From Paenibacillus sp. SYP-B4298 (GTDB lineage Bacteria; Bacillota; Bacilli; Paenibacillales; Paenibacillaceae), in NCBI RefSeq assembly GCF_027627475.1, contig NZ_CP115484.1, positions 4,403,501 through 4,467,500 on the forward strand: DNA of 64,000 nucleotides. The letters run 5' to 3'. A program made the translations under genes and the position numbers. Below are positions 50,659 through 60,655 of this stretch, piece by piece. Under the pieces are notes generated by a model that was not told the origin of the DNA, did not search any database, and saw nothing but the letters and a program-made list of their open reading frames with translations. The stretch's first letter is position 1. Each line of letters starts with the position of its first letter.

Positions 50659-53223
50659 CTACTCCATGTCGTCATCCTCCGCCAAGCGGCTGCGCTGCTC
50701 ACGGTATTGCCCCGGCGTCATGCCGGCATATTTGCGGAAGCTGCGAATGAACGCACTCGTATTGTTGAACTGCAGTTGCTCGCCGATGTCGGCAATCTTC
50801 AGCGTTGTCGTCTCCAGCAGCCGCTTCGCCTGCTTCATCCGGTAATCGCTCATATATTCGCTGAAGGTTCTGCCGATATGCTTCTTGAAGACACGACTCA
50901 GATAGACCGGATGATAATTCAACCGCTGAGCGCACAGCTCCAGAGTGAGCGGCGTATGGTAGCCGTCATGAATCATTGCCGCCATCTGCTCTGCGATGCT
51001 GTCATATTGCTTCTCCTCGCGCGCCTGGAGCTGCCGCGCCACCGGACGGAACAGCCGCTCGGTGAACCACTGCTGCAGCTCACTGCGCGTATGAAGGGCG
51101 AGCAGTTGCTGAAGCTGCCGGTCTCCATCGAACACGGCGGAGAGCGGCACTCCCCCATCCCGAAGCTGCTGCAGCACGCGGGCGATGAATTGAAGCAATA
51201 ACGCAAGATGCTCTCTACGGTACGTCTCCCGTTCAAGAATCTCGGTCAAGTAGCCGTGGAAGGCTTCCTCCAGTTGTGCTTCGTCCTGCTCCCTCAAGTA
51301 ATGGATCATGCGATCCTCCATGACCTTCAGATGCGCATAGACAACCTCACCGGGGCTGCCGCCCGCAGCGGCATCGTCATAATGGACGATAATACCGTAG
51401 CCAAGTCGAATCCGGCTCTTCAGGGCGGACAGACTCTCCTCATAGGCGCGAACGGTCTCCGCCAGCAGCGGGAATGGCCTGCTAATGCCGATGCTGACCC
51501 CCAGAGCAAGGTAATGCCACACCTGCTCCTTCACCTGCTCCGCGATGGCATAGGCCGCGCGTTTGGCTTCCGCCGGGTCTGCCTCGTCCAGCACCAGCAG
51601 CGTGGCCTGTGACTGATCGAACAGAATCGGCTCAAACCGGCGGGCGCCCGGCAGCAGCTCTCCGACCATATTGTTAATTGCGAACAACAGTAAATCCCGG
51701 TCAACAGAGCCAAAGCGCGTCCCCTCCAGCGGATCGAGCTGCACGGTCATAACGGCCAGATGCCCCCAGCGCAGCGGAAATCCGTATACGCCTCCTTGCT
51801 GCTGCAGTTGACCGCCCTTATCCTGCCCGGCGAACAGCTTCAGCACCATATATTCCTTCAAATGCCTGGCCTGACCCCGCATCTGCTGCTGCAACTGACT
51901 ACGCGAGATGGCCAGACTGCGCAAGCTGCTCTCAATCTCACTCAGCTCGCCTCGCCTGCGCGCGGCAGATTCCATCCCGAGCTGCTGTACAACCTCAAGC
52001 AGCCGCCGAATTGGAAGATACATGCGCAAGCTCCCAAAGTAAGCGCTAACAAGAACCAGAGCCAAAATAAGCAGCCCGCTGACCGCAGTGAGGATGGCAA
52101 TGCTCTTAGTCTGCTTGGTCACCTCCGAGAGCGAGGTAACCGAAATATAGGTCCAGCCGTTGTATGCGGAGGATTGATAGGCTACGACGACCGCTGTGCC
52201 ATCCGCCATCGTCGAGCGGAATACTCCGGCGCCGCGGGAGCTGCTGCGCTCATCGACTACTGCTACGCGCTCATAACCGGCATCGCTCTCTCCGTTCGGA
52301 TACACCTCTTTGCCTTCCTGTCCCTCCGCCCCTGTGGCTGTAGCCACAGCACTATCCCTGCCCATAGCAAGCCTTGCAGCAGCCTGCTCCGTAGCGGTGC
52401 CATAGCCAGCACCCGGAGCGACGAACAGATTCGCGGAGTCTACCGCAGCATTGCCCTGACCCATCAGCCTCGCCAATACCTCTGCGCTGATCTTGCCATA
52501 GCGCTGCTGCTGGGCAGACGTGCCGAGGAAGTCCACCCCATCCTGACCGATAATGTAATGAAAGCCCATCTCCTTCGTTCGCGACAATAGACTTTCCATA
52601 TCCTGCTTGAGCACCTCAACCACCATCAGCCCACGCGGCACCTGCTGCCTGGGGATCAATGGAACCTTTTGCACCAGCCGCACGGTACGAGCTTCGCGAT
52701 CCGCTCCCGCCTCCATGGCCGATCTGTTGCCCCCCTCGCCCATTCCCGTCACGGGGTTCTCAGCCATGCCCTCATCGACAAACAGACTGCGGGGGTCGCC
52801 CGCATACGCCAGAAAGCGAGCACGCTCCTGGAACAATGGCAGCGGCTTGAACTGATCCAGCCCTACCACCCATTGCGACTCCAAATTGGCAAAATAAGCC
52901 CGATGGACCGGAATCGACGTCTGCAGACTGAGCAGCCCGGTCGTCATCTCCCGCACCTCAACGAAATTTTCCTCTGTCCACTGCTGGCCAAGCGCCTGGC
53001 GCACAAGCGGTGAATTGGAAAACTGCAGGGTAGATTTCTCCAGTGACTTCAGCATCTGTTCAAGCTGCAGCCGGGTCTGCTGCAGAATGAGCTGATTCCC
53101 CTCACTCACCTTCTCCTCCACAGCCTCCGCTGCGATGAAATAGGACAGACCGCCAGTCAAAATAACGGGCAGTGTGCCGATAACCAGACTGAACAGCAGC
53201 AGCCTCCACAAGTAGGTTCTCAT
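50659..53223 (-). CDS. membrane sensor AraC-family transcriptional regulator
   Basis: An 854-residue protein with two membrane helices flanking an extracellular sensor domain (residues about 30-380; likely dCache) and a C-terminal AraC domain with two helix-turn-helix units (PLTLELCAQRLNYHPVYLSRVFKKHIGRTFSEYM, MKQAKRLLETTTLKIADIGEQLQFNNTSAFIRSFRKYAGMTPGQYR; quoted by function). The middle part (GGDEF-like remnants KSRIRLGYGIIVHYDD) resembles YesN-type cytoplasmic regions. The order AraC, LplB, LplC, binding protein is the common Paenibacillus oligosaccharide set, so it probably controls the operon that follows it. Confidence 0.92.
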   Translation of the reverse strand: MRTYLWRLLLFSLVIGTLPVILTGGLSYFIAAEAVEEKVSEGNQLILQQTRLQLEQMLKSLEKSTLQFSNSPLVRQALGQQWTEENFVEVREMTTGLLSLQTSIPVHRAYFANLESQWVVGLDQFKPLPLFQERARFLAYAGDPRSLFVDEGMAENPVTGMGEGGNRSAMEAGADREARTVRLVQKVPLIPRQQVPRGLMVVEVLKQDMESLLSRTKEMGFHYIIGQDGVDFLGTSAQQQRYGKISAEVLARLMGQGNAAVDSANLFVAPGAGYGTATEQAAARLAMGRDSAVATATGAEGQEGKEVYPNGESDAGYERVAVVDERSSSRGAGVFRSTMADGTAVVVAYQSSAYNGWTYISVTSLSEVTKQTKSIAILTAVSGLLILALVLVSAYFGSLRMYLPIRRLLEVVQQLGMESAARRRGELSEIESSLRSLAISRSQLQQQMRGQARHLKEYMVLKLFAGQDKGGQLQQQGGVYGFPLRWGHLAVMTVQLDPLEGTRFGSVDRDLLLFAINNMVGELLPGARRFEPILFDQSQATLLVLDEADPAEAKRAAYAIAEQVKEQVWHYLALGVSIGISRPFPLLAETVRAYEESLSALKSRIRLGYGIIVHYDDAAAGGSPGEVVYAHLKVMEDRMIHYLREQDEAQLEEAFHGYLTEILERETYRREHLALLLQFIARVLQQLRDGGVPLSAVFDGDRQLQQLLALHTRSELQQWFTERLFRPVARQLQAREEKQYDSIAEQMAAMIHDGYHTPLTLELCAQRLNYHPVYLSRVFKKHIGRTFSEYMSDYRMKQAKRLLETTTLKIADIGEQLQFNNTSAFIRSFRKYAGMTPGQYREQRSRLAEDDDME

Positions 53224-53428
53224 CTCGTTCCCCCTCTCTGGACTATTCCCATGTACGAACCAAAAAATAGAGACTATTTCTTAGAATCGCACAAAGACGA
53301 CGTTGCCGTCTATAGTCCTGAGACAACTTTGGCGGTAATCTGAGGTGCTCTGTAAAGCACAGCCATTTTGTTTTATAATAAAGTTAGTGCAATTGCAAGG
53401 AATTAGCAGAGACAAGGAGCTCGAAATA

Positions 53429-54175
53429 ATGAATCAACTTACAACTACCGAAATTAAGCGTTTCAAGAATGAACTGACCCGTTTCATGATGATGTATAAA
53501 TTCGCGCTGGACGCCCTGGAAACCCGAGTGGAAATATTAAAGGAAGAATTCCAACTGCTCCACGACTATAATCCCATCGAGCACACCAAGTACCGCCTGA
53601 AGTCGCCGGAGAGCATCATGAGGAAGCTCTATCGCAAAAGTGTAGGTTTTTCCTTCGCCAATGTACGAGCTGAGATTAAGGATATTGCCGGGCTGCGCAT
53701 CACGTGCTCATTTTTGTCGGATATTTACCGCATTCAGGAAATGTTTGAGCGTCAGAGCGATCTGAAGGTGCTGGAGATCAAGGACTATATTAAGCATCCC
53801 AAGCCCAATGGCTACCAAAGCCTTCATCTACTGCTGGATGTTCCGGTGTATATGTCTGATCGACTGGAGCATGTGTGTGTGGAGGTGCAGGTGCGCACGA
53901 TTGCGATGGATTTTTGGGCCAGTCTGGAGCATAAAATTTTTTACAAATACAATCAGGAGGTGCCTTCGCGACTGCTCAACGAGTTGAAGGAGGCTGCGGA
54001 TTCCGCATCCGCGCTCGATAAGCAGATGGAGCGGCTTCACCGCGAGATTGAGGAAATTAAGGAAAAGCAATCTTCCGACGAAATGGATGATCTGCGCCGC
54101 ATTATTATTAACAACCAGCAATTCTCGCTGCCTCCCGCCCTGCTCCAACTGCTAGAGGAGCAGCAGGATTCCTAA
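53429..54175 (+). CDS. small alarmone synthetase RelP/YwaC type
   Basis: A 248-residue (p)ppGpp synthetase without hydrolase or TGS domain. Compared with B. subtilis YwaC it keeps LVYKFALDALETR-like (MMYKFALDALETRVEIL), HNPIEHTK-like (YNPIEHTKYRLKS), the synthetase core DIAGLRITCSFLSDIY, DYIKHPKPNGYQSLHLL, and EVQVRTIAMDFWASLEHKIFYK (cores). The longer C-terminus than RelQ and YNPIEHTK identify the YwaC subgroup. Transfers pyrophosphate from ATP to GTP/GDP, typically under envelope stress. ATG 53429 follows AAGGAG; TATAAT upstream at about 53376. Confidence 0.95.
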   Translation: MNQLTTTEIKRFKNELTRFMMMYKFALDALETRVEILKEEFQLLHDYNPIEHTKYRLKSPESIMRKLYRKSVGFSFANVRAEIKDIAGLRITCSFLSDIYRIQEMFERQSDLKVLEIKDYIKHPKPNGYQSLHLLLDVPVYMSDRLEHVCVEVQVRTIAMDFWASLEHKIFYKYNQEVPSRLLNELKEAADSASALDKQMERLHREIEEIKEKQSSDEMDDLRRIIINNQQFSLPPALLQLLEEQQDS

Positions 54176-54400
54176 GATAACCCAAGATGGTGCTATATGA
54201 CTGTGCGACTGTGCGCTCATCGTCATATTGAACGCTCGGACACCTGCGATTCATCTACCAGGAGAGTTGCAGCGTCCCCTCTCGAACTCTCGGACTATGG
54301 CCAGTGAGCAGTAGCCCATGAGCAGTAGGCGGTGAGTTAGGCAATCGTGCCCTCCCACTCCAGGATACAGTGCATATGCTGTACCAAAGGAGTGGTAGCT

Positions 54401-54739
54401 GTGGCAAACTATCGCATCATTGTCGACCTGTCCGACCGGACGCTTTACCTGCTCGATGGCAATACCGTCACACGCGCCTTCCCTGTCGGGATCGGCAAGA
54501 TGGTCACCCGTACTCCGACGGGGGAATTTCGCATCATTAACAAGCAGTACAATCCCGGCGGGCCGTTCGGCGTGCTGTGGATGGGACTATCCAAGCCACA
54601 TTACGGCATTCATGGCACAGATGATCCTTCATCGATTGGCCGCCTTGTTTCACATGGCTGTATTCGCATGTACAATGACGATGTGCTGGAGCTGTCCTCG
54701 TTGGTACCGATCGGCACCAGAGTTACGATTCGTGAATAG
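54401..54739 (+). CDS. L,D-transpeptidase (YkuD domain) without signal peptide
   Basis: A 112-residue single-domain YkuD protein starting at GTG 54401 with AAAGGAG 8 bases upstream. Sequence shows [45 protein letters not shown] and the catalytic [12 protein letters not shown] (Cys about residue 90). L,D-transpeptidases form 3-3 cross-links in peptidoglycan. No signal or LysM domain is seen, although enzyme action would be outside; such short forms exist in Bacillus-group genomes. Confidence 0.93.
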   Translation: MANYRIIVDLSDRTLYLLDGNTVTRAFPVGIGKMVTRTPTGEFRIINKQYNPGGPFGVLWMGLSKPHYGIHGTDDPSSIGRLVSHGCIRMYNDDVLELSSLVPIGTRVTIRE

Positions 54740-54817
54740 CGCTTTGCCTTTGCCTGCAACCCTTTCTAATTCGTTACGTATACACCAGTATATGAAGTAA
54801 CGAAAGGAGTGACCGCA

Positions 54818-55021
54818 ATGCGTTACCAAGCGGGAGGCGCCATGATTCATTGCCCTTGTTGCCAGCATGATACGTTCTCCAAGGATTACCGCCAGTTGAA
54901 TTCCAAAGGGGCAACCTTTTTCGGGCTGGACTGGGCGAACCGGAATGCCGTTATTCTCATCTGCAGGCGCTGCAGCCACATTTCCTGGTTCATGGAGGAG
55001 CCGATGGAACGGAAAAATTAA
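54818..55021 (+). CDS. small zinc-ribbon protein
   Basis: A 67-residue protein with CPCC (about residue 13) and CRRC (about 50) as a probable four-Cys zinc site, separated by a hydrophobic beta region (ATFFGLDWANRNAVILI). The family is small, nucleic-acid-binding-like, function unknown. ATG 54818 follows AAAGGAG by 8 bases. An inverted repeat GTTAC.../...GTAAC (54770-54804) overlaps the start region. Confidence 0.75.
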   Translation: MRYQAGGAMIHCPCCQHDTFSKDYRQLNSKGATFFGLDWANRNAVILICRRCSHISWFMEEPMERKN

Positions 55022-55023
55022 TG

Positions 55024-55068
55024 AAAATACGCCTTTGCTCCGCATACGACGGGCTGAAGGCGTATTTT
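55024..55068 (+). terminator. rho-independent terminator after the zinc-ribbon gene
   Basis: AAAATACGCCTT (55024-55035) pairs with AAGGCGTATTTT (55057-55068), ending in a T-run. It follows the stop of the zinc-ribbon gene almost immediately. Confidence 0.85.
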
Positions 55069-55117
55069 AGGGTCACTGTCAGAGCGCATCACGCCCAGCG
55101 GACGTTGAATACACCCC

Positions 55118-55858
55118 TTATTGCTGTGCTTGAACATCGCCTAGCTTTAGCTCGGTCTGAGGGTCGAAGCGGATTACATAGATCACTCTTCCCTGTGTAT
55201 CCTTGCCCTGCTCAGCGGAATCGCCATAGCGGTTCGCATTGATCGTCACAGAGCGATACACGTACCCGCCTTCCTCCAGCAAGGTTTGGATACGCGCGGC
55301 CGCCTCCAGCAGCTCTTCTCTGCTGCTCTGGCTAGCATCGAGCACCATGTACAGCCATGGCGGCTTCGGCAGTGCCAGCTCTCGACTCCAGCTAGCACCT
55401 GCTGGCAGTTGCCCGCGCAGCACCTCGACATGGGTCTCTACAAGCCGAAGCGATGGCACCTGCGGCTGCAATAAGGCTTGTAGCTCCGCAGACGCCTCCC
55501 GGCCAAGCTGCTCCATCTTCTCCTCATCGAGCCGGCTGGTATATAATCCGTCAGCGGCCACAGTCGTTGGCCATATTCCGCCTCTCATGCGAAATTCAAA
55601 CTCTCCCGGAGGATTCGCCTCCTGCTCCACGCCGCCGATGATCACTGCCTCGAAGATATATTCCTCATTTTTGAACGTATAGCTTGCCTTCTTCACTCTC
55701 AGCTCCAACTCTGGATATTGCTCCTTCAGATACTGCTCCAGGCTTTGCTGCGCCAGCCACTTGCTCGCCGGATTGCCGTTAAAGGCGTTATAGATGAACA
55801 AAACCAACAGAGCAAGAAGCCCCAATGCCAGACCATAGATTCGCTTTTTAGATATCAT
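55118..55858 (-). CDS. membrane-anchored protein, YfjL-like, third gene of sigma operon
   Basis: A 246-residue protein with one N-terminal membrane anchor (IYGLALGLLALLVLFIYNAF) and an outside domain of about 215 residues, including ELRVKKASYTFKNEEYIFEAVI and WLYMVLDASQSSREELLEAAARIQTLL (core). It resembles YfjL/DUF3139-type proteins of Bacillus; function unknown. It overlaps the anti-sigma gene by 11 bases, so the three genes are one operon. Confidence 0.78.
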   Translation of the reverse strand: MISKKRIYGLALGLLALLVLFIYNAFNGNPASKWLAQQSLEQYLKEQYPELELRVKKASYTFKNEEYIFEAVIIGGVEQEANPPGEFEFRMRGGIWPTTVAADGLYTSRLDEEKMEQLGREASAELQALLQPQVPSLRLVETHVEVLRGQLPAGASWSRELALPKPPWLYMVLDASQSSREELLEAAARIQTLLEEGGYVYRSVTINANRYGDSAEQGKDTQGRVIYVIRFDPQTELKLGDVQAQQ

Positions 55859-56438
55859 CCTTCTCCCCGCCCTCCCTTAGCTTTCGTATCAGCCACCCCA
55901 TGCAGCAGCCCATCATCGCAAATCCCCCGTGAAGGAGAGCTAACAGTGCCCCCGATGCAAATGACTGCAAAACGTAGATGATTAGAGAATCGCCCCCGCT
56001 CCCCGATGCCCATTCCGCTATACTTTGCCCCAGCGACCAGAGCAGGATGGGCGCCGCAGAGATGGCCAGCACGGTCACCGCGCTGCGGTAGAACAGATAA
56101 GTGAGCAGCCCCAGCACCGTATACCAGAGTATGAATCCGAAGCTGTTATTAAGCAGTGAGGTCTGGAGAGCCAGGAAGAAGGACAATGCAACAAACAGCA
56201 GTTGATAGAGTGACAACCGCCGCTGTATTCGTCTGATCATAGCCGAATAGTCCGCTGCAGGCGGAGGAAGCTCTGATGGAGTAATCTGCAGCGGCTGTGC
56301 TGCATGCTGTGCCAGCTCCTGATATTCATCTGAGCTGCCAAGCTGCTCCTCCAGCCACTGCTTCGTCTCCGGCTGCAGCAGATTCTCATGATATAATGGG
56401 AGCAGATCCTCTATAATATATCGCACTCTACGATCCAT
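55848..56438 (-). CDS. putative anti-sigma factor membrane protein
   Basis: A 196-residue protein. Residues 1-75 are cytoplasmic and helical with IIEDLLPLYHENLLQPETKQWLEEQLGS, resembling the zinc-finger-type anti-sigma N-terminus but without the H-C-C motif. Four or so membrane segments follow (about 80-190). Position directly after an ECF sigma gene, with an 11-base overlap, suggests it binds the sigma factor at the membrane. Confidence 0.8.
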   Translation of the reverse strand: MDRRVRYIIEDLLPLYHENLLQPETKQWLEEQLGSSDEYQELAQHAAQPLQITPSELPPPAADYSAMIRRIQRRLSLYQLLFVALSFFLALQTSLLNNSFGFILWYTVLGLLTYLFYRSAVTVLAISAAPILLWSLGQSIAEWASGSGGDSLIIYVLQSFASGALLALLHGGFAMMGCCMGWLIRKLREGGEKDDI

Positions 56439-56928
56439 AATATCCCTCCAACTCCTTATGCAGCTTTAATTTGGCACGATGGAATGTCACTCTGGCATAA
56501 TTCTCGCTCTGTCCGGTCAGCTCACCGATTTCCTTGAATGACAGTTCCCCATACGCTCTTAGAATCACGATCTCCTTCGCGTTCTCCTCCAGCGAATTGA
56601 TCTTGTCCAGCAGCAGGCGCTGCTGTTCACGCTGCAGCACCTGCTGCTCTGTCGTCAGTGCCCGCCGCTCAGCCTCCTGCGGCTCTATTCGAGCGGCTAG
56701 CTGCCGTCGATAGCGCCTGGAACGGTATTCCTTCCTCAACACATTAACAGCGATTGCAAACAACCATGTGGACAGGGAGGAGCGTTCGCCAAATGAAGCA
56801 TGGTTCTTCATGGCTTGGTAGAAGGTTTCATGAGTCAGATCCTCTGCCGCTTCCTTCATGCCCGTCTTGGCATAGAAATAGGCATAGATTCGCGGTTGAA
56901 TCTCTCGGTACAGCTCCTCCAGCTTCAA
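56428..56928 (-). CDS. ECF sigma factor (sigma-70 family)
   Basis: A 166-residue sigma factor. Region 2: LYREIQPRIYAYFYAKTGMKEAAEDLTHETFYQAMKNHASFGERSSLSTWLFAIAVNVLRKEYRSRR, recognised by EDLTHETF and STWLFAIAVN. Region 4: LPEREREV-like EENAKEIVILRAYGELSFKEIGELTGQSENYARVTFHRAKLKLHKEL (core). It steers RNA polymerase to envelope-stress or similar promoters. First gene of an operon with its likely anti-sigma and a membrane protein. Confidence 0.94.
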   Translation of the reverse strand: MKLEELYREIQPRIYAYFYAKTGMKEAAEDLTHETFYQAMKNHASFGERSSLSTWLFAIAVNVLRKEYRSRRYRRQLAARIEPQEAERRALTTEQQVLQREQQRLLLDKINSLEENAKEIVILRAYGELSFKEIGELTGQSENYARVTFHRAKLKLHKELEGYYGS

Positions 56929-57045
56929 GCGTCTTCCTCCCCCTCTCCCGTTGTCTGTTACATTCCCTTATTGAATTCGCTTATTCATGTAGTACCTCAA
57001 GCTTCCCATTCGTTACAGCTACTTCAGAAATTAAATACAAAAAAA

Positions 57046-57082
57046 GCATCCCCCGTCTACATTAGCTGTAAACGGAGGATGC
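57046..57082 (-). terminator. rho-independent terminator of the clpC operon
   Basis: Inverted repeat 57046-57061 with 57067-57082 (GCATCC...GGATGC) and, on the minus strand, seven T at 57045-57039. It lies directly after clpC. Confidence 0.9.
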
Positions 57083-57088
57083 CTGTTG

Positions 57089-59554
57089 CTATTGTTGCGC
57101 TGCCGGCTCTTCCTCTGTCTTGGCGCCGCCCTGGTTGTTCAGCACAACCAGTTCGCCTTCCTTCTCATCGATCGTCAGCGAATCGCCCTTGGAAATATTG
57201 CCGCGGAGCAGCTCTTCCGACAAGCGGTCCTCAATATGCTTCTGAATCGCGCGGCGCAGTGGACGCGCACCATATTGCGGATCATAGCCCGTGTCAGCCA
57301 GGAATTTCTTGGCTGCGTCGGTCAGGACAAAGTCCACATCCTGCTCGCGCAGACGCTTGCGCAACTCCTCAGACATCAGCGTGACGATCTCGGCAATATG
57401 CTCCTGCTCGAGCGAGTGGAATACGATCGTCTCGTCGATACGGTTAAGGAACTCCGGACGGAAGCTTTTCTTCAGCTCCGCCATAACTTTATCCTTCATC
57501 TGCCCGAATTCACGACCGGCATCATGCACAGCAGTGAAGCCCAGTGTCGAGTTGCGCTTGATCTGATCCGCCCCTACGTTGGAGGTCATGATGATCAGCG
57601 TATTGCGGAAATCAACGACACGTCCCTTGGAATCCGTCAGACGGCCATCCTCCAACACTTGCAGCAAGATGTTGAACACTTCAGGATGCGCCTTCTCGAT
57701 CTCGTCCAGCAGCACCACAGAGTATGGCTTGCGGCGTACCTTCTCCGTCAGTTGGCCGCCCTCTTCATAGCCGACATATCCCGGAGGCGCCCCGACAAGA
57801 CGGGAGGTCGAATGCTTCTCCATATATTCAGACATATCGATCCGAATGACCGCATTCTCATCCCCGAACATCGCTTCAGCGAGCGCTCTGGCAAGCTCCG
57901 TCTTGCCGACACCGGTAGGGCCCAGGAAGATGAAGGAGCCCATCGGACGCTTAGGGTCCTTCAGGCCGGCACGCGCGCGGCGGATCGCCCTGGATACAGC
58001 GCTGACCGCTTCCTTCTGACCGATTACCCGGTCATGCAGAATGTCCTCCATCTTCAGCAGACGCTCCGTCTCGCCCTCAGCCAGCTTGCTGACCGGAATT
58101 CCTGTCCAGCTTGCAACAACCTGCGCAATATCCTCCGGCGTAACCTCCGAATCGGTACGACCCTGCTTTTCCTTCCACTGATTCTTCGTCACATCGAGCT
58201 CTTCGCGAATCTTCTGCTCCGTATCGCGCAGTGCCGCTGCCTTCTCGAACTCCTGACTTTGAACAGCCGCATCCTTCTCCTTGCGGATATCCTCCAGGCG
58301 GTTCTCCAACTGCTTGAGGTTTGGCGGTACCGTATACGAGCGAAGCCTTACCTTGGAGCTGGCCTCGTCGATCAGGTCAATCGCTTTATCCGGAAGGAAT
58401 CGGTCTTGAATGTAGCGGTCAGACAGCTTCACCGCTTGCTCGATCGCCTCATCGGTAATTTTCACCCGGTGATGCGCTTCGTAGCGGTCACGCAGACCGT
58501 GCAGAATCTGAACAGCCTCCTCCGGAGACGGCTGGTCTACCGTAATCGGCTGGAAGCGGCGCTCAAGCGCGGCATCCTTCTCAATATATTTGCGATATTC
58601 ATCGAGCGTGGTTGCCCCGATGCATTGCAGCTCTCCTCTAGCCAGTGCTGGCTTGAGAATGTTGGAGGCATCGATCGCCCCTTCAGCACCGCCCGCACCA
58701 ATCAGCGTATGCAGCTCGTCGATGAACAGAATAATATTTCCAGCCTGACGAATCTCATCCATAATTTTCTTCAGACGATCCTCAAACTCGCCGCGGTACT
58801 TCGTACCCGCTACCACTGAGCCCATATCGAGCGTCATGACACGCTTGTCGCGCAGCGTCTCTGGAATCTCGTTGGCAATGATCTTCTGCGCCAGTCCCTC
58901 TGCGATCGCGGTCTTGCCGACCCCCGGTTCCCCGATCAGCACCGGATTGTTCTTGGTTCTGCGGCTGAGCACCTGGATTACACGCTCAATCTCCTTGCTG
59001 CGTCCAATAACCGGATCGAGATTGCCTTCGCGGGCGATCGCCGTCAGATCACGCGCCAGCCCATCCAGCGTAGGCGTGCTCACATTAGCTGGAGCCCCGT
59101 GGCTGCTCGACACGGCCTCACTGCTGCCCAGCAACTGCAGCACCTGTTGGCGTGCCTTGTTCAGGCTGATGCCGAGATTGTTCAGCACGCGAGCCGCGAC
59201 GCCCTCGCCTTCCCGGATTAGGCCGAGCAGGATGTGCTCGGTGCCAACATAGGTATGACCCAGCTTGCGCGCTTCATCCATGGACAGCTCGATCACTTTC
59301 TTCGCTCTTGGCGTATAGGCAATATTGGTCGGCTGCTCTTGACCGCGGCCAATCAGCGTCTCGACCTCATCTTGAATTTTCTCCAATCCCAGGCCCAGTG
59401 CGATCAGAGCTTTGGCAGCAATGCCCTCTCCTTCACGAATAAGACCCAACAGGATATGCTCTGTGCCGATATTGTTATGCCCCAGCCTAACGGCTTCTTC
59501 CTGCGCCAGTGCCAAAACCTTCTGTGCTCGTTCAGTAAATCTTCCAAACATCAT
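57089..59554 (-). CDS. clpC: ATP-dependent Clp protease ATP-binding subunit ClpC
   Basis: An 821-residue AAA+ unfoldase, partner of ClpP. Two N-terminal Clp repeats ([15 protein letters not shown] at about 30 and again at 105), first AAA domain with Walker A GEPGVGKT (208-215) and Walker B, a UVR-type middle region (KNQWKEKQ), second AAA domain with GPTGVGKT (about 545) and a C-terminal Asp-rich tail. McsB-marked (arginine-phosphorylated) proteins are its substrates. It ends with a terminator; radA and disA, which often follow clpC, are not next to it. Confidence 0.97.
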   Translation of the reverse strand: MMFGRFTERAQKVLALAQEEAVRLGHNNIGTEHILLGLIREGEGIAAKALIALGLGLEKIQDEVETLIGRGQEQPTNIAYTPRAKKVIELSMDEARKLGHTYVGTEHILLGLIREGEGVAARVLNNLGISLNKARQQVLQLLGSSEAVSSSHGAPANVSTPTLDGLARDLTAIAREGNLDPVIGRSKEIERVIQVLSRRTKNNPVLIGEPGVGKTAIAEGLAQKIIANEIPETLRDKRVMTLDMGSVVAGTKYRGEFEDRLKKIMDEIRQAGNIILFIDELHTLIGAGGAEGAIDASNILKPALARGELQCIGATTLDEYRKYIEKDAALERRFQPITVDQPSPEEAVQILHGLRDRYEAHHRVKITDEAIEQAVKLSDRYIQDRFLPDKAIDLIDEASSKVRLRSYTVPPNLKQLENRLEDIRKEKDAAVQSQEFEKAAALRDTEQKIREELDVTKNQWKEKQGRTDSEVTPEDIAQVVASWTGIPVSKLAEGETERLLKMEDILHDRVIGQKEAVSAVSRAIRRARAGLKDPKRPMGSFIFLGPTGVGKTELARALAEAMFGDENAVIRIDMSEYMEKHSTSRLVGAPPGYVGYEEGGQLTEKVRRKPYSVVLLDEIEKAHPEVFNILLQVLEDGRLTDSKGRVVDFRNTLIIMTSNVGADQIKRNSTLGFTAVHDAGREFGQMKDKVMAELKKSFRPEFLNRIDETIVFHSLEQEHIAEIVTLMSEELRKRLREQDVDFVLTDAAKKFLADTGYDPQYGARPLRRAIQKHIEDRLSEELLRGNISKGDSLTIDEKEGELVVLNNQGGAKTEEEPAAQQ

Positions 59555-59572
59555 AGCGATACACCTCCAGCT

Positions 59573-60637
59573 TTAAGTTTGCTGCGTTAAGTATCGGCGA
59601 ATCAGCTCAGCCCGCCGCACATCCCGCTCCTCCGAATTTAACTTCTCCTCGAAAACCTGCTGCAAAAATCCAGGCTGCATCAGCACCATCAGTTCATTCA
59701 TCACCTGCGGCCCCGCGCTCTCAATCAATCCCAGATCGATGCCTAGCCGCAGATCGGACAATCTCTGCGCTGCTTCCTTGGAATCCATAATCGCTGCATG
59801 GGACAAAATACCATAGGAGCGAAGCACCCGATCCTCGATACGAATCTTCGATTCAGCCATCAGCCGTTCGCGTGCCGCCTTCTCATGCTCGATAATCTGC
59901 CTGGCGACACTATGCAGATTGTCGATAATCTCATCCTCGGATTGGCCCAGCGTAATCTGGTTGGAGATCTGGAACAGATTGCCTACCGCCTCGCTGCCTT
60001 CCCCATAGATGCCCCGTACCGCTAGACCGACCTGCGTAATAGCGGACAAGATGCGATTAATCTGCTTGGTGAGCACCAGAGCCGGCAGATGCATCATCAC
60101 CGATGCGCGAATGCCGGTTCCCACGTTAGTTGGGCAACTGGTCAGATAGCCGCGCTGCTCATCAAAGGCGTAATCGACCTGCGATTCAAATATATCATCA
60201 ATTTGGCTGGCCAATGTCCAGGCTTCCTTAACCTGAAAACCAGGGTACAGACATTGGATGCGCAAATGATCCTCTTCGTTAATCATTATACTGACGGATT
60301 CGGAATCGCTCAATATTAAAGCGCCCGCCCGCGATTCACTGGCAAGATTCGGGCTGATCAGATGCTTCTCGACAAGCACCCGTTTCTCCAGTTCACTCAG
60401 CTCTGACAATATAAACGTGTCAAAGGTTCCTGCCTGCTGCAAATCGGTTGACCCAGCAACTGCTGTCAGTTGCTCCATCACCTCGCGCGATTGCTGATTG
60501 GTCGCTAGCATTGGAAACGGCTGCTTTTGCAAATTGCGCGCAATGCGAATCCTGCTGCTGATTACGATCTCGGAATCGGGTCCCTCGCTGCGCATCCAAT
60601 CACTTAATGCTTCCTGAGCAAAACGTCGTTTTCCCAC
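59573..60637 (-). CDS. mcsB: protein arginine kinase McsB
   Basis: A 354-residue phosphagen-kinase-fold enzyme that phosphorylates arginine in unfolded proteins. Visible: ISSRIRIARNLQKQPFPM (core SSRIRIARN), the ATP-site CPTNVGTGIRAS, and YGEGSEAVGNLFQISNQITLG (core). The guanidino-kinase Cys is replaced, as usual for McsB, by the CPTNVGTG loop. It tags ClpC substrates and modifies CtsR during heat shock. Third gene of the operon, 18 bases after mcsA. Confidence 0.97.
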   Translation of the reverse strand: MGKRRFAQEALSDWMRSEGPDSEIVISSRIRIARNLQKQPFPMLATNQQSREVMEQLTAVAGSTDLQQAGTFDTFILSELSELEKRVLVEKHLISPNLASESRAGALILSDSESVSIMINEEDHLRIQCLYPGFQVKEAWTLASQIDDIFESQVDYAFDEQRGYLTSCPTNVGTGIRASVMMHLPALVLTKQINRILSAITQVGLAVRGIYGEGSEAVGNLFQISNQITLGQSEDEIIDNLHSVARQIIEHEKAARERLMAESKIRIEDRVLRSYGILSHAAIMDSKEAAQRLSDLRLGIDLGLIESAGPQVMNELMVLMQPGFLQQVFEEKLNSEERDVRRAELIRRYLTQQT

Positions 60638-60655
60638 CGTAATCCCTCCTGCCTC

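Noticed and set aside
57086..58819. 577-codon plus-strand frame opposite clpC
   Set aside because: Mirror of the highly biased clpC codons; clpC is clear on the other strand.
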